A stretch of DNA of 64,000 nucleotides, taken from positions 129,714-193,713 of the forward strand of contig NZ_FPBP01000002.1 of NCBI RefSeq assembly GCF_900116705.1. The letters run 5' to 3'. Under the pieces are notes generated by a model. The model was given only the letters and a program-made list of their open reading frames with translations, searched no databases and was not told the DNA's origin. This stretch comes from Halomonas korlensis (GTDB taxonomy: Bacteria; Pseudomonadota; Gammaproteobacteria; Pseudomonadales; Halomonadaceae). Both the position numbers and the translations under genes were made by a program. Positions 35,992-44,240 of this stretch are shown here, one piece after another (position 1 is the stretch's first letter; every line of letters begins with the position of its first letter).

Positions 35992-36999
35992 TTAGGCTTC
36001 TCCAGGCGTTGCCAGCATGTTCATGATCAGCCGAACCATGGTTTCTTTATTGGCCGGGTCGGACTCGGCGATCAACAATGTCAAGGCGGCGAGCCCCACG
36101 TCGTTGACCACCACCTCGCCATGCGCATTGAGCAGACGATCGTTGCGGTAGAGAAAATCGACGAAGAGATACGCCGCGCTGCGCTTGTTGCCGTCGGCGA
36201 AGGGATGGTTCTTGACTACGAAGTAGAGCAGGTGTGCCGCCTTGGCCTCCACCGAGGGATAGGCCGGCTCGCCGAAGACCGTCTGGTCGAGGTTGCCGAG
36301 CAGCGAATCGAGGCCGTCGCCGCGCTCCCGGGCGAACAGATCGGTCGCTTCACCTCGCGCCGTCAGCTCGGCCTTGAGCGAGGCGAGCGCCGTGCGAGCC
36401 TCTCTCAAAGTGGGCAACCGGCCACCGGCCTGGGCGCGGGGCTCAGTCAACAGGCCCTCGTCGTAACGCTGCAACAACAGGAAGGTCTGGGCGTAGCGGG
36501 TGACGATATCGATGTGTCCCCGGCCGCTGGCGGCATCCAGCGCCGGGCTGCCGGCTGTCTTGCGCACCAGGGCCATGGCAGCTTCCAGCTCGCGGGCATT
36601 CTCCTCGAAGCGCTGGCGGTTCAGGGTCCAGCCCTGCGTCAGATGCTCGCGCAGAGTGCGCGTAGCCCATATCCTGAAGCGGGTTGCCCGTGTGGAGCTG
36701 ACTCGGTATCCGACCGAGATCACCGCGTCCAAGCTGTAGTGCTTGCGCTTGCGTTCAACTTCTCGCTGCCCTTCCTGCTGAACTTGTAAGAAATCCTTAC
36801 AAGTTGCCTCCTCCACCAGCTCGCCGTCCTCGTAGACATTCTTCAGATGCATGGTGATGTTCTGAGGCTTGACGTCGAACAGTTCGGCCATTTGTGACTG
36901 GGTCAGCCAAACCGTCTCCTGTTCGGCATCCAGCCGCACCTCGACCGCCTGGTCGGCGTCTTGGTAGATCACGATGGGTGCCTGGTTGTTGTCGCTCAT
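35992..36999 (-). CDS. RhuM-Fic fusion protein (virulence-RhuM N-terminus, Fic/Doc C-terminus)
   Basis: 335 residues. Residues ~1-150 are the RhuM domain (WLTQSQMAELFDVKPQNITMHLKNVYEDGEL, HYSLDAVISVGYRVSS, RFRIWATRTLREHL). The C-terminal half has the Fic/Doc loop HPFADGNKRSAAYLF (about 264-278), which has the Lys of Doc-type kinases rather than the Gly-Arg of AMPylating Fic enzymes. Probable toxin-like or regulatory modifier of unknown target. RhuM genes often sit within type I restriction loci, as here. GGAGGAG precedes ATG 36999. It overlaps the hsdM remnant by 4 nt. Confidence 0.8.
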   Translation of the reverse strand: MSDNNQAPIVIYQDADQAVEVRLDAEQETVWLTQSQMAELFDVKPQNITMHLKNVYEDGELVEEATCKDFLQVQQEGQREVERKRKHYSLDAVISVGYRVSSTRATRFRIWATRTLREHLTQGWTLNRQRFEENARELEAAMALVRKTAGSPALDAASGRGHIDIVTRYAQTFLLLQRYDEGLLTEPRAQAGGRLPTLREARTALASLKAELTARGEATDLFARERGDGLDSLLGNLDQTVFGEPAYPSVEAKAAHLLYFVVKNHPFADGNKRSAAYLFVDFLYRNDRLLNAHGEVVVNDVGLAALTLLIAESDPANKETMVRLIMNMLATPGEA

Positions 37000-37151
37000 G
37001 CCGTCGCCTCCTCCACTGCCGCTTCGGCTTGCCTAGCCGTCAGCTCGCCGGTCTTGATCGAAAAGTTCTGCAGGACCGCCTTACGCGACTTGCCGCCGAA
37101 GGTCGGATTGGCAACAATCACAGCGATGTTCTTGAAGGCCTGCTCGAACAT
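36996..37151 (-). pseudogene. internally deleted remnant of a second type I methyltransferase gene (hsdM)
   Basis: A 51-codon frame. It begins MFEQAFKNI, the start of many HsdM proteins, jumps to VIVANPTFGGKSRKAV and QNFSIKTGE (the NPPFGGKE-x-K region with its catalytic motif, Pro to Thr), then ends LTARQAEAAVEEATA and stops. About 200 and 200 or more intervening residues are missing without a frame loss. No methyltransferase activity is possible. It precedes rhuM-fic with an ATGA overlap, so it may survive as a translated leader. The upstream DNA carries a diverged copy of the sequence found upstream of the intact fic-hsdMS. Confidence 0.75.
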
Positions 37152-37260
37152 GCGATTCGTGGGTCCGTGGCATGCAGGCGGCCGCCGGGCATAGCGCCGG
37201 CGGCCGCACGAGAATCGTGAGGCTAATGCTACGCCGCGACAGCAGAGGTCGCCAATCGGC

Positions 37261-37343
37261 ACATGTCGACACCATCGACATATCTAGAGAGCGTATCGAA
37301 AAAAACCGCCTCTTTTGAACATGTTCTAGCGTCATGCCGATGG
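37261..37343. repeat. diverged ~80-bp direct repeat, copy B
   Basis: Aligns with 45525-45607 over about 80 nt in the same orientation. Shared blocks are ATGTCGA, CATCGACAT, TCGAAAAA, TTGAACATGT and CGATGG, with only one net indel. This copy retains an ATGTCGA...TCGACAT palindrome at its left end. It lies 110 nt upstream of the hsdM remnant and overlaps the 3' end of the 212-residue gene. Confidence 0.7.
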
Positions 37344-37970
37344 TTGATTAGAGCTCTCAGAAGCCATCTTAACCTTGGGGACAAAGCCGTGTTTAAGGGC
37401 CTGGACCACCGAATGCGGTGCCAGCACTTCGACGGCTTGGTTGGTCACGAGGGGATCGGCTTTCTGGTAACCCTCAAATGACCACCGCCAATAGCCCCCT
37501 CCCCAAACGAGATAGGCCTGGCCCTCATGCTCGAAGAAGGCGCCATCGGGCAAGGCTGCCACCGGACTCAGCCAGGTGACCTTTTCCCGTCGGCTGATCC
37601 GTTCCCGATGTAGTTGTCGATCCATCTCAGGCACACGCACTCCACCAGTGCCATCCGGTCGATTGGCCTGCGTCCAGTACTTCTTGAACTCGAGCCCCCT
37701 CTCACGCTGGCACTCCATACAGGGGCGGTGACCTGCCGCCAAGGCAGTGGCTTCATCGGGAAAGAAGAGCTCCGTGTAGCGACCCGGGGCCATGAGCGAG
37801 CGACGGTTCCCCTTGAATTGAAGGACGCAGACCACCCAGTTCTGATGGGCATGGGTCTTCTTCACCTGCCTGTCATCGTCATGAAGGATGCCGCGGTTGC
37901 CCATCAACGTGCCACGCGCGGGAGATTCGAGTATACGGCCCCAGGGGTCGACTCGGTTCTGTAGTGGCAT
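37332..37970 (-). CDS. conserved hypothetical protein with GHRPCMEC motif
   Basis: 212 residues. The N-terminal ~110 residues (MPLQNRVDPWGRI, then ARGTLMGNRGILHDDD, then SLMAPGRYTELFFPDEATALAAGHRPCMECQRER) match a widespread uncharacterised family. The RPC-x2-C segment resembles the zinc-binding Cys motif of Ada-type proteins, so metal or DNA binding is possible. Start at ATG 37970 with AGGAAA upstream. Last gene of the minus-strand defence operon, 27 nt after the preceding gene. Function unknown. Confidence 0.7.
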   Translation of the reverse strand: MPLQNRVDPWGRILESPARGTLMGNRGILHDDDRQVKKTHAHQNWVVCVLQFKGNRRSLMAPGRYTELFFPDEATALAAGHRPCMECQRERGLEFKKYWTQANRPDGTGGVRVPEMDRQLHRERISRREKVTWLSPVAALPDGAFFEHEGQAYLVWGGGYWRWSFEGYQKADPLVTNQAVEVLAPHSVVQALKHGFVPKVKMASESSNQPSA

Positions 37971-37997
37971 AGTATTTCCTGTTTATCGGTGAGGTGG

Positions 37998-38453
37998 CTA
38001 AAGACCAATAGCTTTCTTTAAAGCATCGTAAGCTATCTTTGGCCCTACACGCTTAGCCAGTTCCATGACCTTGAATAAGGCCGGCATGTTCAGCTCAGAG
38101 TTGGGCAAATAAATATTCGATCCTGTCTTAAAACAATAATGCTGAGCCAAGTCAAGCAACATATCATTAACATACTCAACACCTTTACCCACGCCATGAA
38201 AGTTCACATAATCTACCACAGCAATACTCGCAAACTCGTAAGCCCGAACTTCAGACTTTCGGGATGAATCGCCTTGCCACAACACATGGATCCAGTCCTC
38301 ATCCAAGCTTTCATCAAGCTCATAGATCGGAAGAATCAAAGTACCATTTTTCAATGAGCGAGCACACCTGAAGCCATCGACCTCATCATGCTGATAAATC
38401 GGCATGAGATTAGCTAGAAAATCCACATGCTTCTGACTAGAATTATTTCCCAT
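37998..38453 (-). CDS. hypothetical protein, AT-rich, downstream of the Septu-like pair
   Basis: 151 residues, no family recognised. Mixed alpha/beta composition with acidic stretches (YELDESLDEDWIHVLWQ) and no membrane segment or signal peptide. Conserved-looking aromatic/Asp motifs might bind a partner. GC content is well below the window average, like the HNH gene 119 nt upstream. The position in a defence operon suggests an accessory subunit or unrelated cargo; no function can be given. Confidence 0.55.
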   Translation of the reverse strand: MGNNSSQKHVDFLANLMPIYQHDEVDGFRCARSLKNGTLILPIYELDESLDEDWIHVLWQGDSSRKSEVRAYEFASIAVVDYVNFHGVGKGVEYVNDMLLDLAQHYCFKTGSNIYLPNSELNMPALFKVMELAKRVGPKIAYDALKKAIGL

Positions 38454-38572
38454 TCCATCACACCCAATTATTCACAAACAGGAGAACCAAAGTTATTCGG
38501 TGAATCTAAAGTCTAAATAGTTATAACCAAAAAGGGCAATGCAGAGATGCCTCTTTCTTGGCTATGCAATCA

Positions 38573-39382
38573 TCAGTCTAGGTTCAAAATATCCTTCACT
38601 TCGTTCAGATCACGGTGCGCACGCAGGTAAATCACCGCTGCCCGAGAAAGCTTTTCCGTATCACGAACCATCCTTTTCAATTCTTTTTTTGCAGTTTTCA
38701 CATCATCACCTCGCCTAATTTTTTCTATGTTCCTCTCTACATCTAACCTAATTTTATTCCTTTCTCTAACTATGCGAGATTCATTCAGATGAAAAATTTC
38801 AACAGAATTTTTCACTTTGCGCTCTTCATCTTCATTTGCCTCAGGCCTGGGAATAGGAATACCATCCCCATCAAACCAAAGAAGTTTTTCATCATCCGGT
38901 TCAAACGGATCAAGAAGGTCGGGAATCTCATTCCTTAACAACAATTTATCTTCAGGGCAACAAGCCCTGCTTTCCGGATTCACAAGGGGAAACCTACACC
39001 CCTTCCCTCCTTGAGTCTCATCAAAATTTCTTCGACTATTGCAGAATGTGCAAGCGCAACGATAATTTTCCCAATCAAAGGCCAGCCACCAGTATCCTTC
39101 GTGCTCACTATCCTCTTCAACCTTATTTTTGGGCCGAAAATGATCAACTGGCATATCCGAACGTATTTCTCCAGCCTCACAGTACCAGCACTTCTTTTTA
39201 AGGCTTTCTGGAAGAAGTTGATAGAATTCTCGCCAAACGTCAGAAGAGGCCTTTCTATTTAAAACCTTCTTCTTATCACCCAAACTATGTAGAGCAAATA
39301 ACTTTTGCTTTTCCCGATCCGCCTTATCACGCCACTCTTGCGGCAAGCATTCTGCAATATCGTCTTTGCAGATCCATCTCAT
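38573..39382 (-). CDS. HNH endonuclease of the Septu PtuB / TIGR02646-like type
   Basis: 269 residues. The zinc-knuckle HNH motif is complete: CWYCEAGE (about residue 65), VDHFRPKNK with the catalytic His (about 80), FDWENYRCACTFCNSRRN (about 104-121) and then FPLVNPES. This layout is that of HNH effectors paired with AAA ATPases in Septu and in retron-associated PtuAB systems. The ATG at 39382 shares one base with the ATPase stop (TGATG) and has GGAGGAG upstream, so synthesis is coupled. It should cleave DNA or tRNA when released or activated by the ATPase. Low GC, foreign-looking. Confidence 0.8.
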   Translation of the reverse strand: MRWICKDDIAECLPQEWRDKADREKQKLFALHSLGDKKKVLNRKASSDVWREFYQLLPESLKKKCWYCEAGEIRSDMPVDHFRPKNKVEEDSEHEGYWWLAFDWENYRCACTFCNSRRNFDETQGGKGCRFPLVNPESRACCPEDKLLLRNEIPDLLDPFEPDDEKLLWFDGDGIPIPRPEANEDEERKVKNSVEIFHLNESRIVRERNKIRLDVERNIEKIRRGDDVKTAKKELKRMVRDTEKLSRAAVIYLRAHRDLNEVKDILNLD

Positions 39383-40968
39383 CAAAACTCCTCCTTGGTT
39401 TGAAGATGATATCTTTCACGAAGAAAGTCCATATAATCAGGATCATCCGAGGCCAAATTAAACCCTAGCTCAGCTAGCTCTTTGTTTAGGCGTGACAAAA
39501 ACTCTTCTTCACTTTCGGGAAGCTCACCCTCCTCTCTTACAATCTTTTCAGTGGACAGCTCGTCTTTAGCAGCAAGCTTATTTCTTTCGGTTAGCTTTCT
39601 TTGTGTATCGTCATCCAAAGTTGTTTTTAAACCGAACATATCGCTACGGAGAATAAGATTTATCCCCATTCCACGCGGGCTTTCTTCAGGCTCTTTCGCG
39701 TGCACTTGATGTTCATTATCTCGCCACATCACCTGAACTTGTTGCTTATGCAACTCAGCTATAGCTAATGGGTGATGAGTCACCATTAACAGATGACTGG
39801 TTTCTGTTTCGTGATCAGGCACAAAATCTCGCAAAAACTTCAAATACTTGGCTGCCCATGATGGGTTTAAGTGAGTATCGGGCTCATCCAATAAAAAAAG
39901 CGAGTCTTTCCCGCCAGTAAACTTCAACAAACCCAATACTGTTAGAAGCTGTTGCTCTCCTTCACTTAGCTCACGAAATGTTAGCGGGCTGTCACTACTG
40001 ACAACCTTCACTCGAATACTGACCTCGGAAATAATTTCGGAAAGCAGGGTACTTTCAAGCATCTTGAACAGCTCATCTGGGCTCAAATCTTTAGCAAAAG
40101 CACGCAAGGCTTCAACACTAGGTAAAAAAAGATGGAAGAACTCATTTCGGATATTACTCCCAGTGAGAGAGGTGTCTTCTTGTCTAATCACCTTGACCGG
40201 TGCCAAAGCGTGTTGAATAAGCTCATCTAAAAAACGACGTACAACCCCGCGCGCTCCCCAAAAAAGCTCCCCTTTTTGCTTGGCCCAACCAGGTTGGCGC
40301 ATCACGAAATGGATGCTGTCTAAGCCCTCAATGCCTAAGTGCTCACGCAAAAAGTCTTTCTCCACACTCTCTTGATCTGAGAGAAAAAAAGCCAGCAGTA
40401 CAAATTGGCTATGATGTGGCTTTGCATAAAATAAAGGACGGATATCTCCCTTTAGACTTAGCTCATCTTTCAACAACCTTCGATAGAAATTGGTGCGATG
40501 CTTACGAAAATATCTTTCCAACCTATCGCTTGGTCCAGAATAATAAGAAAAAACATACTTAGGAAGGTATGACGCAACTCCGAATTTGTCCCGCTTGAAC
40601 TTTGAAAAAGGAATCTTTTTCCTTTTCGCAGCTTCATTAGAAGCGTTCGCTACAAGATCATTCAGATCTCTAATCGTTATCTCATACTGTTTGGCCAATG
40701 TGCCCCGCCTTGGATCAGCATCAACGCTTACTTCCTGCCAGCGCTCGCCCCCCTGCTGTCCAAGACGATAGGTTAATTGATAAGAAAACGGCGGCTCTTC
40801 ACCCAAGTCTATATTGCGAAAAACTGCAACCAAAGCTTCCAGGACATTAGACTTACCGGATCCGTTACGCCCTACAATCACGGTCATCAAATTATCTTCA
40901 TCAAAATCGACTAAGACATTTTCAAGGTTTTTGAACCGTGAGCGAATATGTAGCTTATCAACCTTCAT
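39382..40968 (-). CDS. AAA/ABC-type ATPase of the Septu PtuA type
   Basis: 528 residues. Walker A VGRNGSGKSNVLEAL (about 33-47), a long helical insertion with FSYYSGPSDRLERYFRKH, the ABC-like signature RELSEGEQQLLTVLGLL (about 340) and Walker B SLFLLDEPDTHLNPSW (about 360), then an H-loop MVTHHPLAIAE. An OLD/RecF-like SMC-type ATPase with no TOPRIM domain. Paired with the HNH gene it matches two-gene Septu. It begins 15 nt after hsdS, so it is transcribed with the restriction genes. AAGGGG precedes ATG 40968. AT-rich. Confidence 0.82.
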   Translation of the reverse strand: MKVDKLHIRSRFKNLENVLVDFDEDNLMTVIVGRNGSGKSNVLEALVAVFRNIDLGEEPPFSYQLTYRLGQQGGERWQEVSVDADPRRGTLAKQYEITIRDLNDLVANASNEAAKRKKIPFSKFKRDKFGVASYLPKYVFSYYSGPSDRLERYFRKHRTNFYRRLLKDELSLKGDIRPLFYAKPHHSQFVLLAFFLSDQESVEKDFLREHLGIEGLDSIHFVMRQPGWAKQKGELFWGARGVVRRFLDELIQHALAPVKVIRQEDTSLTGSNIRNEFFHLFLPSVEALRAFAKDLSPDELFKMLESTLLSEIISEVSIRVKVVSSDSPLTFRELSEGEQQLLTVLGLLKFTGGKDSLFLLDEPDTHLNPSWAAKYLKFLRDFVPDHETETSHLLMVTHHPLAIAELHKQQVQVMWRDNEHQVHAKEPEESPRGMGINLILRSDMFGLKTTLDDDTQRKLTERNKLAAKDELSTEKIVREEGELPESEEEFLSRLNKELAELGFNLASDDPDYMDFLRERYHLQTKEEF

Positions 40969-40983
40969 TTTCTACCCCTTTCG

Positions 40984-42600
40984 CTATTCTGTTAGCGAAA
41001 ACCAATCTTGCCCTTTCTCATCACGCCTTGTCATCACGATTTCTTGTGCAGACAGTGACTCACGAATATCCAGGAAGAATTGTTCGAGTTTCTCGGCACT
41101 AGCATCGCTGGGGTAACCCGCAGCAGCAAGCAAATCCTGCCCACTTAAAGGTTTTCCAGCCTCTCTTAAGGCCTCCACCACCTTAATGGTTTTATTACTC
41201 ATAGATCTATCTTCCTTACATGATTTTGACACATTTCTATTTTTTGACTGCTTAACTAGAACTTCCCTCCCTTCTTTAATTCTCTTTAATAGAGATTCAG
41301 CGCTACTGCTACCGCTTACTTGTTGTGGATTAGCGCTGCGCCACTCGGCGGTCAGCTCGCCGCGGAAGGCCTTGGCGAGGATGGACTGCGTCAGCTTGTC
41401 GATGCGGACCTGGGCGTTAGCGACCTGCTGCTCGATCTGGTCGGCGAAGGCAAAAAGCTGATCGACGCGGTTGATGATTTCGGCTTGTTCACTTTTTGGC
41501 GGCACATTAATGCTTATAGCTCGCACTTTATTGAGATTGAGATTTGGCTGTGCTCCGCCAGCTGCAGATTTTCGCGTTTCCTCGTAATTCTCAAGAAGCC
41601 TTAACTTAATATATCCACGTAATATTTTCGCATCATCTGCAATAACTGCCGCACAGGCTTGGTTGCAAGTAGCTGACAGCCTCAGCTCTGTAACCTGACC
41701 ACGAGTTTTACCCTCTCCATACATTGCCAAAAGCAATGTGCCAGGTTCAAAAACCTTTAGCGAGCAGTCATCGACTGCAAATTGAGTCACGAACTGTTCA
41801 GGCGCATCAGTATAAATCACCCCCGTACTCGCACTAGTAAGCCATGGGACATCACCATCTTTCCAATATTTTGGTTCTTTTCTACTCGGAGTCTTTCCTG
41901 TTGCAACGGTGGACACATCTCCAATTGTGAGGAGTTCCCAATTACCAAGGCAGCTTCCATGCTCATCTCGCCACTCCTCTGTCAGCCTTCCACTGACAGC
42001 GGCGGCCAGCACAGACTGCCGAAAACGCTTGAGAATAGCCGGAATGGCATCCAGGCGGGCTTTCAGGTTATTGACCTGAGCCAGCAACTCATCCAGCTTA
42101 TCGGCGATGAGTCTTTGCTCTTCGTATGGCGGAAGAACAAACGGCAATGACTTAATTTTAGCACCTGACACTTCTTTAAAAGTCGTTCCCGTGCCCAAGC
42201 TTTCAGCCAGGCCACGAATAGACCTTAGATAGTAGTACGCAAAACTCGAATCTACGCGCACTCTAAAAACGAAGCTCTTAAACCCTTGGTTGGTACATAT
42301 TTCATTTTCAGCAACTGCGACATAGCCAATTGGAGCGCGACTGCTAAACAAAACAGAACCGGCTGGCATTAATTTTGCCGAACAGCTAGCGTAACCTTTC
42401 TCCGACAGGTCTCTGGCCCCATGCGCAATCCCCTTTTTTCCATACCCTGATAAATCAGCAGGCGTAAGCCATGGGACACCTTTCCCTGCCTCCTTAAAGT
42501 TGTCCGGCTCACCAGCTTTCGGCGTACCCCCAGACACGACCTCGGCAATCTCACCAACTGAGACTTCAACCCACTCCTCGGGTAATACCCGCTCGCTCAT
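40984..42600 (-). CDS. hsdS: type I restriction-modification specificity subunit HsdS
   Basis: 538 residues. Two target-recognition domains: WVEVSVGEIAEVVSGGTPKAGEPDNF at the start and NWELLTIGDVSTVATGKTPSRKEPKYW near residue 220. Each is followed by a conserved helical spacer (LLAQVNNLKARLDAIPAILKRFRQSVLAAAVSGRLTEEW; the second ends SILAKAFRGELTAEW). It recognises a bipartite asymmetric DNA site for methylation and cleavage. An extra C-terminal ~75 residues (from SNKTIKVVEALREAGKPLSGQDL) resemble a winged-helix module. The TRDs are AT-rich and the spacers GC-rich, a mosaic typical of TRD exchange. Overlaps hsdM by 4 nt. Confidence 0.92.
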   Translation of the reverse strand: MSERVLPEEWVEVSVGEIAEVVSGGTPKAGEPDNFKEAGKGVPWLTPADLSGYGKKGIAHGARDLSEKGYASCSAKLMPAGSVLFSSRAPIGYVAVAENEICTNQGFKSFVFRVRVDSSFAYYYLRSIRGLAESLGTGTTFKEVSGAKIKSLPFVLPPYEEQRLIADKLDELLAQVNNLKARLDAIPAILKRFRQSVLAAAVSGRLTEEWRDEHGSCLGNWELLTIGDVSTVATGKTPSRKEPKYWKDGDVPWLTSASTGVIYTDAPEQFVTQFAVDDCSLKVFEPGTLLLAMYGEGKTRGQVTELRLSATCNQACAAVIADDAKILRGYIKLRLLENYEETRKSAAGGAQPNLNLNKVRAISINVPPKSEQAEIINRVDQLFAFADQIEQQVANAQVRIDKLTQSILAKAFRGELTAEWRSANPQQVSGSSSAESLLKRIKEGREVLVKQSKNRNVSKSCKEDRSMSNKTIKVVEALREAGKPLSGQDLLAAAGYPSDASAEKLEQFFLDIRESLSAQEIVMTRRDEKGQDWFSLTE

Positions 42601-44240
42601 GCCTTCACCTCATCGCTACCAGCGTCATCCGCAAGCCCCAGCGCTTCGGCCAGCAGCCTCTTCTGGGCGGCGGCTTCGTCCTGGCTGCCCAGGGCGGCCA
42701 TCAGGCCGTCGAGTTCGCGCAGGGCCTCGGTGAGCTCGCTCATGGCTTCGGCAGCGAGCACATCGGGCTCGGGCAGGTTCTCGGCGGCGAGGCTGTCGGC
42801 GTCCTTGAGCCAGGTGATGTCCAGGGAGTCACCCTTGGTATCGCGGATCCACTCGCGGCTGAACTTTCGCCAACGGGACGTCTGCAGCTTGTCATCGACG
42901 CCGGCGTTGGCGTCATCGGCCGCAGCGGCGCGGTCGGTTTCGATCTGCTCGGCGCCGAAGCTCCAGTCGCCCTCCTTCCGGGCGGCCAACTGCTCGCCCA
43001 GGGCGTCGCTGCCCGTGGGGTTGTAGCACTGCTCGAAGGGCTTGAGATGGGCCTCGGTGAAGGGGGTACGCTTGCCGAAGCTGGGCATGTTGGTACGCAA
43101 GTCGTAGACCCAGACGCTGTCGGTGCAGCCCTCGTCCCGGTTCGGGTTCTCGGCGGTGCCGCGGGTGAAGAAGAGCACGTTGGTCTTCACCCCCTGGGCG
43201 TAGAAGATGCCGGTAGGCAGTCGCAGCAGGGTGTGCAGGTGGCACTTCTCCATCAGGTCGCGGCGGACCTCGGTGCCCACGCCGGCCTCGAACAGCACGT
43301 TGTCGGGCAGCACCACGGCGGCCCGGCCGCCGGGCTTGAGCCCGCGGTAGATGTGCTGCAGGAAGGCGAGCTGTTTGTTGCTGGTGCGGTAGGTGAGGTC
43401 GTCGCGGGTGATGCTGGCCTCGCCGCCCTTGGCGGTGCCGAAGGGCGGATTGGCGAGCACCACGTCGGCGCGGAGCAGCGACTTGCCTGCCTCGCCGAGG
43501 GCGTTACCCAGGTGCACCACCCCCTCGTCGTCGCCTTCCATGCCGTGCAGCAGGCAGTTCATCAGCGCGAGGCGGCGTGTGCCGGGTACCAGCTCGATGC
43601 CGGTAAAGGCTCTGAGCTTCTGGAAGGCCTGGGCCCGGGCGTCAAGGTCGAAGAGGTCGTCGCTGTGCTGCTTGATGTAGGCGTCGGCGGCGATCAGGAA
43701 GCCCGCGGTGCCGGCGGCGGGGTCTTGAATGCGTTCGTTGGGTTGGGGACGCAGGCAGCGCACCATGGCGTTGATCAGCGCGCGGGGCGTGAAGTACTGG
43801 CCGGCGCCGGATTTGGTCTCGTTGGCGTTCTTTTCCAGCAGGCCCTCGTAGAGATCGCCGAGGCCATCCTTGCGGGCGCTGAACCAGTCGATGCGGTCCA
43901 GGTCGCGAATCAACTGCTCCAGGTGGCGCGGCTCGCGAAGGCGAGTCTGGGCGTCGGCGTAGATGGCGGCGATCAATCGGTCGTCGCTCTTCGAAAGGTC
44001 GAGCAGCATCTGCTTGTAGTAGTTGAGCAGCTCCAGTCCCGAGCGGCCGGTGAGATCCGGCCAGCGCGCGCCCTCGGGCAGGGCATGGGCGTTGAGCAGC
44101 CCGGCCTGGGTGTTCTCGTACTCCATCTTGATGAACAGCAGCAGCACCAGCTCGGTGACGTAGTCCGAGTAGTTGATGCCGTCGTCGCGCAGCACGTCGC
44201 AGAGGTTCCACAGCTTCTGGACGATGTCGTTCTGGGTCAT
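42597..44240 (-). CDS. hsdM: type I restriction-modification methyltransferase HsdM
   Basis: 547 residues. The N-terminal HsdM helical domain has IVQKLWNLCDVLRDDGINYSDYVTELVLLLFIKM. The N6-adenine methyltransferase core has GQYFTPRALINAMV, DPAAGTAGFLIAA (SAM motif I) and VLANPPFGTAKGG (catalytic NPPF, about residue 260). It methylates adenines at the HsdS-specified site and is part of the HsdR2M2S1 complex. Shine-Dalgarno AGGAC precedes ATG 44240. It overlaps fic upstream and hsdS downstream by 4 nt each. Normal high GC, unlike the genes after it. Confidence 0.94.
   Translation of the reverse strand: MTQNDIVQKLWNLCDVLRDDGINYSDYVTELVLLLFIKMEYENTQAGLLNAHALPEGARWPDLTGRSGLELLNYYKQMLLDLSKSDDRLIAAIYADAQTRLREPRHLEQLIRDLDRIDWFSARKDGLGDLYEGLLEKNANETKSGAGQYFTPRALINAMVRCLRPQPNERIQDPAAGTAGFLIAADAYIKQHSDDLFDLDARAQAFQKLRAFTGIELVPGTRRLALMNCLLHGMEGDDEGVVHLGNALGEAGKSLLRADVVLANPPFGTAKGGEASITRDDLTYRTSNKQLAFLQHIYRGLKPGGRAAVVLPDNVLFEAGVGTEVRRDLMEKCHLHTLLRLPTGIFYAQGVKTNVLFFTRGTAENPNRDEGCTDSVWVYDLRTNMPSFGKRTPFTEAHLKPFEQCYNPTGSDALGEQLAARKEGDWSFGAEQIETDRAAAADDANAGVDDKLQTSRWRKFSREWIRDTKGDSLDITWLKDADSLAAENLPEPDVLAAEAMSELTEALRELDGLMAALGSQDEAAAQKRLLAEALGLADDAGSDEVKA

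Noticed and set aside
37263..37481. 72-codon plus-strand frame beginning in the ~80-bp repeat
   Set aside because: Runs antisense into the 212-residue gene; only the repeat part resembles the other copy, so no gene is called.
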